Shown here: positions 9,314 to 17,799 of the stretch, in pieces
Layout: each line of letters begins with the position of its first letter
How positions within the stretch are numbered: position 1 is the first letter of the stretch
Assembly (NCBI RefSeq): GCF_030652515.1
Contig: NZ_JAUSAR010000036.1
Coordinates: 1 to 64,000 of the forward strand
DNA from: Aquabacterium sp.
GTDB taxonomy: Bacteria; Pseudomonadota; Gammaproteobacteria; Burkholderiales; Burkholderiaceae_C
Direction of reading: 5' to 3'
Length of the DNA: 64,000 nt
Program-made: the position numbers and the translations under genes
Notes under the pieces: model-generated
Database searches by the model: none
What the model saw: only the letters and a program-made list of their open reading frames with translations
What the model was told of the DNA's origin: nothing

Positions 9314-9937
9314 ATGAATACAGAAGATGTTGTCGAAATCGAGGTCTTCTATGACCTGGTCTGCCCCTTCTGCCTGATCGGCAAGATGGAGTTCGATGCG
9401 GCGCTTGTGTCGTTGGGACCGGAGGTGCATGTGCGCTGGTCGCCCTTTGTGCTGGACCCTCAATTGCCTGAGGGGGGCTTGGCTTTTCAGGCTTATCACG
9501 CCATGAAATACGGTCCACGGGCGCGGCCCATGCAGCAGCATGTCGAACGCATCGGGCAGCGCATGGGCATTCCCTTCGATTTCCTGAAGTTGTCTCGCTA
9601 TCCGCAGACACTGAACGGCCATCGTGCAGTGCGCTTTGCCGCCGAGCATGGTCAGGCAGGCGACATGGTCGAGGTGCTGCTGCGTGCGTATTTCCTGGAA
9701 GACCAGGACATCGGCCGACCCGAAGTGCTGGCGGAGCTGGCGCAGAGCCGACTGGGCCTGCCTGGACAGGTGCTCGCACAGCGCCTGGCTTCCGATTGGC
9801 AGCGCAACGAGGTGCTGGCAGATCAACGCCGCGCGGTGCGGTTGGAGGTGCGCTCGGTGCCGTCCTATCGCCTCAACGGCCGTTACATCGAGCATACCGA
9901 CGATCTGGTGACCGTCCTGTCGGGCGCCTTGACATGA
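9314..9937 (+). CDS. DsbA/FrnE-like thiol oxidoreductase
   Basis: A 207-residue thioredoxin-fold protein of the DsbA family, FrnE-like branch. The active site is CPFC at residues 17-20 (YDLVCPFCLIGK), and a cis-proline segment VRSVPSYRLNG appears near the C-terminus. There is no signal peptide, so it is probably cytoplasmic like FrnE and the 2-hydroxychromene-2-carboxylate isomerases. ATG 9314 is preferred over GTG 9311 because GAGG at 9305-9308 is then five bases away. A DsbA-family gene also sits in the Nostoc scytonemin cluster. The stop overlaps eboD as ATGA. Confidence 0.82.
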   Translation: MNTEDVVEIEVFYDLVCPFCLIGKMEFDAALVSLGPEVHVRWSPFVLDPQLPEGGLAFQAYHAMKYGPRARPMQQHVERIGQRMGIPFDFLKLSRYPQTLNGHRAVRFAAEHGQAGDMVEVLLRAYFLEDQDIGRPEVLAELAQSRLGLPGQVLAQRLASDWQRNEVLADQRRAVRLEVRSVPSYRLNGRYIEHTDDLVTVLSGALT

Positions 9938-11202
9938 GCTTCGTCATGCCCCAACGCGCCTCCCCGTTAAGCGTGATCGTCAAGAGCGACCTGGAGGAGA
10001 CGCCGCGCGATATGTCCTCTCCGGCGCCCGACATGATCGAGCAGCGCTTCAGCGTACCTTTCCATTTCCCCGTCTATTTCACTGATGGCATGTTGCGCGA
10101 TCCGGGCAACTCAGTGCTCAGGCAAGCCATCAGCCGCAAGGAGCCCGGACGGCGCCACCGGTTCGCCGTCGTGATCGATAGCCAAGTGGCGCGTGCGGAT
10201 CCCGTCTTGGTGCGCGGCTTCCAGGCCTACGCTTGCCGACATGACGATGCCCTGGACCTGGTGGCCGCGCCACATCTGGTCAAGGGTGGTGAACTGATCA
10301 AGAACGACCACCTCACGGTACTGGGTCTGCAAAGCTGGCTGCACAAGCTTCGAATGGACCGCCACGCCTGTCTGGTCATTGTGGGCGGAGGCTCGGTGCT
10401 GGACATGGCGGGCTATGCGGCGGCCACCACGCACCGTGGCATCCGGGTGATCCGCGTGCCCACCACCGTGTTGGCGCAAAACGACTCGGGTGTCGGCGTC
10501 AAGACGGCGATCAACGCTTTTGGCGCCAAGAACTTCCTGGGAACCTTCACGCCGCCTTTCGCGGTCATCAACGATCATGACTTCATTGCCACGCTGCCCG
10601 ATCGGGACCGCATCGCCGGCATGGCGGAAGCGGTCAAGGTGGCTGCGATCCGCGATACCGTCTTCTTCGAATGGCTGGAGACCCATGTCGAGCGCTTGCG
10701 CAGTTTCGAGCCGCAGGCCATGCGTTGGATGATTCGCCGCTGTGCGGAACTGCACATGCACCACATCGGGCAGGGCGGCGATCCGTTTGAGTTCGGCAGC
10801 GCCAGGCCGTTGGATTTCGGCCATTGGGCCGCGCACAAGCTGGAGAATCTCAGCGGCTACACGCTCACGCATGGCGAGGCGGTGGCCATCGGTCTGGCGC
10901 TGGACACCCGTTATGCCGTCACGACGGGCATGTTGCCGGAGATTCAAGGCGAGCGGCTCTACCGTTTGCTGGAGCGGCTCGGGTTCAGGTTGTGGCACGA
11001 AGCGTTCGAGCAGCGGGATGCGCAAGGGCGGCGGCAGGTCATGGCCGGCCTTGCGGAATTCCAGGAGCACCTGGGCGGTGACCTGACGGTGACGATGCTG
11101 GATGCTATCGGTCGCGGACGGGAAATCCACGAGGTGCGCCAGCCACTCATGGACGGCTGCATCGATTGGTTGCGTGAGCGGGACCATGCGCGATGCGCCT
11201 GA
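9934..11202 (+). CDS. eboD: EboD, 3-dehydroquinate synthase-like protein
   Basis: A 422-residue member of the 3-dehydroquinate synthase (AroB) fold. The NAD-binding motif GGGSVLDMAGYAAATTHRG starts near residue 151, followed by VPTTVLAQNDSGVGVKTAIN and KNFLGTF. The presumed metal ligands are all present: E232 (MAEAVK), H297 (DFGHWAAHK) and H313 (THGEAVAIG). A true AroB usually has about 360 residues; the roughly 50-residue N-terminal extension and the neighbours point to EboD of the ebo cluster. The start overlaps the dsbA stop (ATGA) and the end overlaps eboE by ten bases, so the run is translationally coupled. Its real substrate is unknown. Confidence 0.88.
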   Translation: MSFVMPQRASPLSVIVKSDLEETPRDMSSPAPDMIEQRFSVPFHFPVYFTDGMLRDPGNSVLRQAISRKEPGRRHRFAVVIDSQVARADPVLVRGFQAYACRHDDALDLVAAPHLVKGGELIKNDHLTVLGLQSWLHKLRMDRHACLVIVGGGSVLDMAGYAAATTHRGIRVIRVPTTVLAQNDSGVGVKTAINAFGAKNFLGTFTPPFAVINDHDFIATLPDRDRIAGMAEAVKVAAIRDTVFFEWLETHVERLRSFEPQAMRWMIRRCAELHMHHIGQGGDPFEFGSARPLDFGHWAAHKLENLSGYTLTHGEAVAIGLALDTRYAVTTGMLPEIQGERLYRLLERLGFRLWHEAFEQRDAQGRRQVMAGLAEFQEHLGGDLTVTMLDAIGRGREIHEVRQPLMDGCIDWLRERDHARCA

Positions 11203-12422
11203 ACAGCCCAGCAGGGGATGCCTCAGGCCCGGTCCACCTGAGCTACTGCACCAATGTGCACCCCGGAGAAAGCTGGAACGACACCTTCGACGCTTTGCGC
11301 ACGCATCTGCCGGCGGTGAAGGCGCGTGTTGCCCCGACGCATCCCTTCGGCGTGGGGCTGCGCCTGTCGGCGCGGGCGGCCGATGAGTTGGCCCTGCCTG
11401 GTGCGTTGACGGCCTTTCAGGCCTTCCTGTCCGACCACGGACTCTATGTGTTCACCGTGAACGGCTTTCCCTATGGCGCCTTTCACCGGGACCGCGTGAA
11501 GGATCAGGTTTATCTGCCGGATTGGCGGACGCCTGAAAGGCTCAGGTATTCAGACCGGCTGGCCGATTTGCTGGCTGCCTTGCTGCCAGACGACGGCCTG
11601 GGCACGATCAGCACCGTGCCTGGAGGCTACCGTCCTCACCTGGTGCGTGAAGGCGAGGAAGGCTCGCGTGCCATGGCTGCCAACCTGCGGCAGCATGCAT
11701 TGCACTTGCACCGCATCGCGCAGGACACCGGGCGCCACATCGTGCTTGCGCTGGAGCCAGAGCCATGGTGTTTGCTGGAGACCAGCGTTGATGCGGTGCG
11801 GTTCTTCGAATCGCATTTGCTGCATCCCGACTCGGTAGCCGACATGGCTGCCCGGCTGGGCGCCGACAACTCGCTGGCGGAGCAGGTGCTTCGAGCTCAT
11901 CTCGGGGTTTGCCTTGATGCCTGTCACGCGGCGGTGGCTTTCGAAGATCCGCTGGCCTGTCTGGATTTGCTGGAAGGGGCCGGCATCCGCATCGCCAAGG
12001 TGCAACTCAGTGTGGGCCTGCATGCCGACAACGTTGGCGGGCTGCCCCTCGGTGCTTTCGATGAGTTGAACGATGCGGTCTACCTGCATCAGGTGGTCGA
12101 ACGGCCTTCTTCGGGCGAGGCGCTGCGGCGTTTCGACGATTTGCCGCAGGCGCTGGCTGCGCTGGACGGTGGCAGCCTCAGTTTGGCGCGAGATTGGCGC
12201 ATCCACTTCCACGTGCCCATCTGGTGCCGGGACTTGGGAGCCTTCACGACGACTCAGCCTTTCTTGCAGGCGCTGCTGGCACGCCATCGCGAACGGTCTA
12301 TTGCGCCGCATCTGGAAGTGGAAACGTATACGTGGGACGTGCTGCCGCCCCGCTGGCGCAGGGGCCCGCTGGACCAGGCCATCGCACGAGAACTCAACTG
12401 GGTGTTGGAGCAATTGTCATGA
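11193..12422 (+). CDS. eboE: EboE, TIM-barrel metabolite traffic protein
   Basis: A 409-residue protein resembling the xylose isomerase-like TIM-barrel superfamily. It has LSYCTNVHPGESW near the N-terminus, NGFPYGAFHRDRVKDQVYLP, LALEPEPWC in the middle and LGVCLDACHAAVAFEDP, with acidic and histidine residues in the places expected for metal ligands. CTNVHPGE, NGFPYG and the LEPEPW motif are characteristic of EboE. In Nostoc the ebo genes are needed to move scytonemin precursors to the periplasm; the biochemical action of EboE is not known. It overlaps eboD upstream and eboC downstream (ATGA). Confidence 0.88.
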   Translation: MRLNSPAGDASGPVHLSYCTNVHPGESWNDTFDALRTHLPAVKARVAPTHPFGVGLRLSARAADELALPGALTAFQAFLSDHGLYVFTVNGFPYGAFHRDRVKDQVYLPDWRTPERLRYSDRLADLLAALLPDDGLGTISTVPGGYRPHLVREGEEGSRAMAANLRQHALHLHRIAQDTGRHIVLALEPEPWCLLETSVDAVRFFESHLLHPDSVADMAARLGADNSLAEQVLRAHLGVCLDACHAAVAFEDPLACLDLLEGAGIRIAKVQLSVGLHADNVGGLPLGAFDELNDAVYLHQVVERPSSGEALRRFDDLPQALAALDGGSLSLARDWRIHFHVPIWCRDLGAFTTTQPFLQALLARHRERSIAPHLEVETYTWDVLPPRWRRGPLDQAIARELNWVLEQLS

Positions 12423-13279
12423 AACGCAATGGGTGGCGCGTGGCGCTGGAACTGGGTCGTGTGTCCAATCTGCCCACGGTATGGAGCAATGTGCTGGCGG
12501 GGATGGTGCTGTCTGGCCATGTGCACGAGTGGGGCATGGCGCTGCGGCTGATGGCTGCCTTGTCGCTGATCTACGTGGCCGGCATGTACCTCAACGATGC
12601 GTTCGACCGCGACATTGACAGGCGTGAGCGGCCTGAACGGCCGATTCCTTCTGGCAGGGTGTCGGCGCGCGTGGTCTTCGCGGCCGGCTATGGCCTGCTC
12701 GTGTCAGGCCTGCTGATGCTGGCGCCGATGGGCTGGCGCGCCTTCGCCTCCGGGGCGCTGCTGGCGGCGGTGGTCGTCTATTACAACTACGATCACAAAG
12801 CTAATCGCTTCAGCCCGCTGGTGATGGGCCTGTGCCGCATGCTCACCTACATCACGAGTGCGCTTGCGGCCACGGGCGGTGCCGTGCCGGAGGCTGTCTG
12901 GCTCGGGGCGATGGTGCTGCTGGCCTATTTGATGGGCTTGACCTACGTGGCCAAGCACGAGCAGCCTGGCAAAGTGATGCATGTCTGGCCGCTCCTGGGA
13001 CTGGCCTGTCCCATGCTGGCCGTGCTCGTGTTCTCGCCCATGGGCGTGCAGACGGCTCCGTGCCTGCTGGCGTTCGGGCTGTGGACCGGCCACTGCCTGC
13101 GCATGGTCTTCTCGCGCCAGCGCCGCAATATGAGGCATGCCGTGGGCGGTTTCATCGCCGGCATTTCGTTGGCCGATGCATTGGCCATATCTGTTCTGGG
13201 CCTGTCGCCCGCCGTGGCAACCGCCACGGCCGCTTTTCTATTGACGCTGGTGTTGCAACGGAAGATTGCCGGAACTTGA
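12419..13279 (+). CDS. eboC: EboC, UbiA-family prenyltransferase
   Basis: A 286-residue integral membrane protein with about eight hydrophobic helices. The first aspartate-rich motif is NDAFDRDID (residues 59-67), and the second conserved loop is YNYDHKANRFSP, as in UbiA-type aromatic prenyltransferases. ATG 12419 overlaps the eboE stop and starts directly before the amphipathic RVALELGRVSNLPTVWSN, the normal UbiA N-terminus; in-frame extension upstream is rejected. Within the ebo cluster this is EboC. The acceptor and the polyprenyl donor are unknown. It closes the first transcription block, followed by a 290-base AT-rich gap. Confidence 0.9.
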   Translation: MKRNGWRVALELGRVSNLPTVWSNVLAGMVLSGHVHEWGMALRLMAALSLIYVAGMYLNDAFDRDIDRRERPERPIPSGRVSARVVFAAGYGLLVSGLLMLAPMGWRAFASGALLAAVVVYYNYDHKANRFSPLVMGLCRMLTYITSALAATGGAVPEAVWLGAMVLLAYLMGLTYVAKHEQPGKVMHVWPLLGLACPMLAVLVFSPMGVQTAPCLLAFGLWTGHCLRMVFSRQRRNMRHAVGGFIAGISLADALAISVLGLSPAVATATAAFLLTLVLQRKIAGT

Positions 13280-13569
13280 CGGGTTACGTTATTCATTTGC
13301 CAGGCGATATTGCAGCATCGATGTCAATTCGCGATTACTGTTTGTTTCTAAATTGTTGCCATTTCCATCAATCGTTGTTTTGGTCATGATTTTGTCATTT
13401 TAAAAAACAAAGGGCCTGTGCACGAATTTTAAAGAAATTGAGTCGGTTCTTTATTCACAATAATCGACGGCTCTTTAAAATGGCCTGAAAATATTCAATC
13501 AGGGAGGACCTTTCAGGTGCATGGGCCTGTGGAGGGTGCCTGATATATCAATATTTAATGGGGGTAATC
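13280..13569 (+). promoter_or_regulatory. AT-rich intergenic region with a candidate promoter for the prnB-like operon
   Basis: This 290-base gap is the longest in the cluster and is far richer in A and T than either side. A candidate promoter is TTGAGT (13438-13443) with AATAAT (13459-13464), spacer 15 bases, slightly short. A purine-rich AGGGAGGA run at about 13501-13508 precedes a short ATG frame that looks non-coding. GGGGG before ATG 13570 could be the ribosome site of the next gene. No terminator hairpin is evident after eboC. Confidence 0.4.
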
Positions 13570-14760
13570 ATGATTTTACTGGATGCCGGCTGCTTTCAAG
13601 AAAAAAGCTATTTCAACGTGGAGGCCATTCGTGCGCAGGACCCTTTGAATGCAGATTGGCAGCTGGGCGCGCTGCCGGTCATCAATCGCAACAAGGACAC
13701 CGACGAACTCATCCGTCTGCTGCAATATCTGGCGCGGCAGACCAAAGATGTCGATATCGACACGCCCGAAAAGGCATTTGCCGCCATGCGAGACATTGGC
13801 ATCGTCCTGGGCTCGCTCAAGCGGCAGGGTGTGGAGCCCGTGCAGGCGGTGCCGGAGGTGGAGCAGCCCCTTGTAGAGCTGGGGGCGGCGACGAACATGA
13901 TCCCGCGCGACACGGTCCATCACTACACCTCGTGGAACCCCGTCGGCGCGCGGCGGCGCACTTACACGGGTGAGCCGCAGGAGATCTGGCTGCAAGATGC
14001 GGTCGTGCGCGTGTTCCCCAGCCTGAGCGCTTCGCTGGCCATCAGCGATGTGCTGAGTACCATGTCCCCGCATGATGTGCGATTCGGTCCCACGGTGGGC
14101 ATGCTGCATGAGTCAGGCAGGACGATGGTCGAGGCCATCGACTCGGTGACGGAGCGGGTATCCCCCGTCTTTTTTGCACAGGTGCTGCGGCCTTATTTCG
14201 AGGACGTCATCGTGCGCGGCGAGCGCTATCTGGGTCCGGCGGCAGCGCAGGCACCCCTGTGGCTGGTGGACCTTTGCGTGTGGGCCTCGGACCGCAATCA
14301 GGCTGACTACAAGACCTTCCTGGTGGAGTCGGTCCACTACAGCCTGCCTTCCTGGCGGGCGTTCTACCAGCGCCACTGCAACGATGTCTCGCTGGTCAGC
14401 AAGGTGACTGAGGCGCTGGATGCCTGCGCCGGTGAGCCGGACGGCAATCTGGTGCGCAGCGCGACGAGCCTGACGGAGCTCATGACTTTGCTGAAGGTGT
14501 TCCGTGGGCGGCACATCGGCATCGCGCGCAAGGCCTATGCCGAGGAGGTGGCACTCTATGCGCACGGCAGCGGCGGGGCGCCGGTGGAGTTGTTGCGCCA
14601 TATCCTGGACCTGACCCGTGAGAATGAGCACCTCATGCGCGAGCGGGCCAGCGGCATGCGCCGTGACCAAGCAGCGGTGCAGGCGTCAACGCCACCGACC
14701 GCGCCTGCGCAGGATGGCGAGCGCCGAGAGGAGGGCGTCGCCTACGGGGAGGCAGCATGA
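13570..14760 (+). CDS. PrnB-like heme enzyme (indoleamine/tryptophan dioxygenase superfamily)
   Basis: A 396-residue homologue of PrnB, the pyrrolnitrin enzyme that rearranges 7-chlorotryptophan to an aminophenylpyrrole. Family marks: LPVINRNKDTDELIRLLQYL, FAAMRDIGIVLGSLKRQG, NMIPRDTVHHYTSWNP, VLRPYFEDVIVRGERYLGP and GRHIGIARKAYAEEV. H315 in GRHIG is the expected proximal heme ligand and falls almost where the PrnB ligand lies (about 313). ATG 13570 is preferred over 13558 because GGGGG precedes it. The C-terminal tail (about 30 residues, PTAPAQDGERREEG) is low-complexity. It overlaps the next gene as ATGA. No tryptophan halogenase is nearby, so the substrate is probably unchlorinated tryptophan or a derivative; this is an inference. 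Confidence 0.85.
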   Translation: MILLDAGCFQEKSYFNVEAIRAQDPLNADWQLGALPVINRNKDTDELIRLLQYLARQTKDVDIDTPEKAFAAMRDIGIVLGSLKRQGVEPVQAVPEVEQPLVELGAATNMIPRDTVHHYTSWNPVGARRRTYTGEPQEIWLQDAVVRVFPSLSASLAISDVLSTMSPHDVRFGPTVGMLHESGRTMVEAIDSVTERVSPVFFAQVLRPYFEDVIVRGERYLGPAAAQAPLWLVDLCVWASDRNQADYKTFLVESVHYSLPSWRAFYQRHCNDVSLVSKVTEALDACAGEPDGNLVRSATSLTELMTLLKVFRGRHIGIARKAYAEEVALYAHGSGGAPVELLRHILDLTRENEHLMRERASGMRRDQAAVQASTPPTAPAQDGERREEGVAYGEAA

Positions 14761-16064
14761 AGCAGCCGCGCATTCTCATCGCGGGCGCGGGCATCGCTGG
14801 CCTGACGGCTGCCATCGCGCTGCGGGCCCATGGCTTCACCGACATCCAGGTGCTCGAACGCTCACCCGTGATTGCGCCGCTGGGATCGGGCATCAATGTG
14901 CTGCCCCACGCCGTGCGTGAGCTCCACGCCTTGGGCTTGCTCGAGTGCCTGCTGCCGCAATGCATCCAGACTGGTGAATTGTTTTACATGAACCACCGGG
15001 GTGACCGCATCTGGCGTGAGGACCGTGGCGTGGCGGCCGGCTACCGATGGCCCCAGCTTTCCATTCACCGCGGATGGTTGCAAGCCGAACTGCTCCAGCG
15101 TGTGTTGGAGGAGGGGGGGACGGGGCATGTCCACGCCGGCCAGGAGGTGGTGGGCGTGTTCGATGAAGGCGCGGGCCACGTCGTCGAATGCTTGGATCGC
15201 CAGACGGGCCAGACCCGTCGCCACCATGCTGATCTGGTGATTGGCGCGGACGGCATCAGGTCGTCCATTCGCCGTGCCCTGTACCCGCAAGAAGGGCCGC
15301 CGCCGGCCAATGGGATGGTGGTTTTCCGGGGCATGTTGTGGGGGCCGTCGTTCATGACGGGCCGCAGCATGATCATCGCTGGCGATGGGCGGCGCAAGAT
15401 TGTGCTTTATCCCATGGCCCGCAGGGTGTCTGGCGAAGTCCTGCTGAACTGGGCAGCCGCGTTGCCGGAGAATCCAGGCGCAGGCTATGCACGCGGCGAC
15501 TGGAACCAGCCTGTGTCACCGGATGTCTTCGCTGGCGAGTTCGCAGGCTGGGATCTGGGCGGCGTGAGCCCCGAGGCGCTGATGCGCAGCAGCCCCGATA
15601 CCTTTGTTTATCCCATGGTCGATCGCGAACCGCTGCCGGCTTGGTCACGTGGGCATGTCGTGCTCATGGGTGATGCGGCCCACGCGATGTACCCCATCGG
15701 TTCGAACGGGGCCACGCAGTCGATCATCGACGCATGCGCGCTGGCGCACCATCTGCGCCAAAAGGAGGGCGACCTCACGGCGGGCATCGGTGCTTATGAG
15801 GCGGACAGGCGCCCCAGGCTCACGGCCTTGCAGGCCGCCAATCGCCGCCAGGGCCCTGAGGTGGTGATCGACCTTGCCGCCCAAAGGGCGCCCGGCGGCT
15901 TTGCGCGGTCCGGTGACGTGTTCGAGCCCGGCGAACTGGAGGAGATTGCTTCGCGCTACACGCGCATCTCAGCGATGGAACTGGACGCGGTGAACCTGCC
16001 TTCGCCTTATCAGCCATCACCGTACCAACCCGTGCGCATGGCTCCTGAGCTGGAGCCGACATGA
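14757..16064 (+). CDS. PhzS-like FAD-dependent aromatic monooxygenase
   Basis: A 435-residue group A flavoprotein monooxygenase. The FAD-binding GxGxxG is in ILIAGAGIAGL (residues 10-15), the DG motif is GADGIRSSIRRALYP near 163, and the second FAD motif is GDAAHAMYPIGSNGATQ with D306. PLGSGINVLPHAVREL, PQLSIHRGWLQAELL and YPMVDREPLPAWSRG follow the pattern of PhzS, which hydroxylates and decarboxylates 5-methylphenazine-1-carboxylate to pyocyanin. Salicylate hydroxylase is the wider alternative. It is translationally coupled to the prnB-like gene (ATGA) and to eboA (ATGA), so it probably acts on the PrnB-like product. Confidence 0.88.
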   Translation: MKQPRILIAGAGIAGLTAAIALRAHGFTDIQVLERSPVIAPLGSGINVLPHAVRELHALGLLECLLPQCIQTGELFYMNHRGDRIWREDRGVAAGYRWPQLSIHRGWLQAELLQRVLEEGGTGHVHAGQEVVGVFDEGAGHVVECLDRQTGQTRRHHADLVIGADGIRSSIRRALYPQEGPPPANGMVVFRGMLWGPSFMTGRSMIIAGDGRRKIVLYPMARRVSGEVLLNWAAALPENPGAGYARGDWNQPVSPDVFAGEFAGWDLGGVSPEALMRSSPDTFVYPMVDREPLPAWSRGHVVLMGDAAHAMYPIGSNGATQSIIDACALAHHLRQKEGDLTAGIGAYEADRRPRLTALQAANRRQGPEVVIDLAAQRAPGGFARSGDVFEPGELEEIASRYTRISAMELDAVNLPSPYQPSPYQPVRMAPELEPT

Positions 16065-16819
16065 GCCGAGAAAACGCTCTCCATGTGCTGCCAGAGCGCG
16101 CGCGGCTGCGCCCTTACACGACGCAGATCGCCCAGGAACTGACCGACCACCTCTTTCAGGCCTTGGCTGGGCAGTCGCAGGGCGATGCGGCCCGGGTCTG
16201 GCTTGAGGTGGCGCTGGCCGATGCCGTGCGTCCCGAGGCGTCGCAGAGTGGGGTGCTGCTGGCCCACCATGCCCGCGCTGCACGGCACTTGCGGCGCGTG
16301 CACACCGAGTTGCAGCCGGCGTTGCACCGAAGTTTGTTCAGGAGAGGCGTGCATGTGCCGCACGCGTGGTCCACGGTCGATTGCGCCAGGGTGCTGTTGG
16401 CTTTGATGGCTCTGAGCCGTCTGCCCATGCACACCCACGTGGCTCATGTGCGGCAGCTCTTTCTCAAAGGTGACGGCGATGAGCGGCGTGCGCTGCTGCA
16501 GGGCCTCGTGCTGCTGCCGGAGCCGATACGCTTCACCGAACTCGCCATCGAGGCTTGCCGCAGCAGCGTGAGATGGGTGTTCGATGCCATCGCGGCCGAC
16601 AACACCTTTCCTGCACGCTGGTTCCCGGATGCGGCCTTCCATCAACTGGTCCTCAAGGCCTTGTCCGTGGGCCTGCCGATCGAGCGGATCGTCGGCCTGG
16701 ACGAGCGCTTCACGTTCGATTTGGGACGAATGGTCACCGAGTACGCCTCCGAGCGGCGTGCGGCCGACCGTGCTGTGTCGTCAGACACGCACGCCCTGCT
16801 GGGTCGCTTGCCCGAGTGA
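16061..16819 (+). CDS. eboA: EboA domain protein
   Basis: A 252-residue soluble helical protein. The C-terminal half carries the EboA signature: FDAIAADNTFPARWFPDAAF, QLVLKALSVGLPIERIVGLD, and a terminal RMVTEYASERRAADRAV. The N-terminal half is rich in leucine and histidine and has no recognised catalytic motif. The start overlaps the monooxygenase stop. EboA has no established biochemical role; with EboB-F it is needed for precursor transport in scytonemin-producing Nostoc. Confidence 0.85.
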   Translation: MSRENALHVLPERARLRPYTTQIAQELTDHLFQALAGQSQGDAARVWLEVALADAVRPEASQSGVLLAHHARAARHLRRVHTELQPALHRSLFRRGVHVPHAWSTVDCARVLLALMALSRLPMHTHVAHVRQLFLKGDGDERRALLQGLVLLPEPIRFTELAIEACRSSVRWVFDAIAADNTFPARWFPDAAFHQLVLKALSVGLPIERIVGLDERFTFDLGRMVTEYASERRAADRAVSSDTHALLGRLPE

Positions 16820-16901
16820 GCCAGGACGAATCACCGATCGCACCGCTTCACACTCTCACGCCCCTGATGGGCGCATTCCAACCCTTCGGAGACACCGCCT
16901 C

Positions 16902-17786
16902 ATGAATATGTTCGATCCTCATGTCCACATGACGTCCCGCACGACCGACGACTACCGCGCCATGAATGCCGCTGGCGTGACGGTGGTCGTGGAACCCGCG
17001 TTCTGGATGGGTCAGCCGCGAACCCATGTGGGTACCTTTGAGGACTACTTCCTGTCCCTGCTTGGATGGGAGCGCTTCAGGGCGAGCCAGTTCGGTATTC
17101 GCCACTACTGCACGCTGGGCCTCAACCCCAAGGAGACGAACAATCCCGACGTGGCCGATGGCGTCATTGCCTTACTCGATCACTACCTGGAGAAGGACGG
17201 CGTGGTGGCCGTCGGCGAGATCGGCTTCGACGACGAGACGGCGGCGGAAGAAAAGTACTTTCTGCTGCAGCTGGAACTGGCGATCAAGCACGAGCTGCCG
17301 GTGCTGGTCCACACCCCTCACCGCGACAAGAAGGCGGGCACCTTGCGCAGCCTGGCCATGATTCGCGAGAGCGGCATCCGAGACGAACTGGTGCTCATCG
17401 ACCACAACACCGAGGAGACGCTGCCCCTGGTCTTGGACACCGGCTGCTGGGCCGGCCACTCCATCTATCCAGAGACCAAGATGGACGAGGCCCGCATGGT
17501 GGCGCTGGTCAAGCAATACGGTGCGGATCGCATCATCATCAACAGCGCCGCCGACTGGGGTGTGAGCGATCCACTCAAGGTGCCCAAGACCGCGCAGGCC
17601 ATGCTGGATGCTGGCATCGCCGAGGCCTTGATCCGGACCATCGTGTGGGACAACCCCCTGGCCTTCTTTGCGCAAAGCGGTCGCCTCGACCAGGAAGAAG
17701 CGGTGGCCGATGTGCGCATCGACCAGCGCCAGGCTTTCGAAGGCAATTCCGTGCTGCGCGGCCAGACCCCTGTGGTCCACGACTGA
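16902..17786 (+). CDS. eboB: EboB, TatD-family metal-dependent hydrolase
   Basis: A 294-residue amidohydrolase-fold protein. The N-terminus MNMFDPHVHMTSRTTDDYRA contains the HxH metal pair (H7, H9). VGEIGFDDETA holds the metal-bridging glutamate, VLVHTPHR and LIDHNTEETL give further histidines, and INSAADWG holds the last aspartate. The TatD family includes DNases, but this branch with SRTTDDY is EboB. ATG 16902 has GGAG ahead of it and begins at the conserved N-terminus; the frame is open upstream into eboA and that extension is rejected. It follows eboA after 82 bases and precedes eboF by 13. Confidence 0.88.
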   Translation: MNMFDPHVHMTSRTTDDYRAMNAAGVTVVVEPAFWMGQPRTHVGTFEDYFLSLLGWERFRASQFGIRHYCTLGLNPKETNNPDVADGVIALLDHYLEKDGVVAVGEIGFDDETAAEEKYFLLQLELAIKHELPVLVHTPHRDKKAGTLRSLAMIRESGIRDELVLIDHNTEETLPLVLDTGCWAGHSIYPETKMDEARMVALVKQYGADRIIINSAADWGVSDPLKVPKTAQAMLDAGIAEALIRTIVWDNPLAFFAQSGRLDQEEAVADVRIDQRQAFEGNSVLRGQTPVVHD

Positions 17787-17799
17787 AAAGGACCGCAGC

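Noticed and set aside
9934-11202. Shikimate-pathway AroB
   Set aside because: Ligands fit the fold, but the N-terminal extension and ebo neighbours favour EboD.
13570-16064. A pyrrolnitrin or phenazine cluster
   Set aside because: Only a PrnB homologue is present, without PrnA, PrnC or PrnD; and only a PhzS homologue, without phzA-G core genes.
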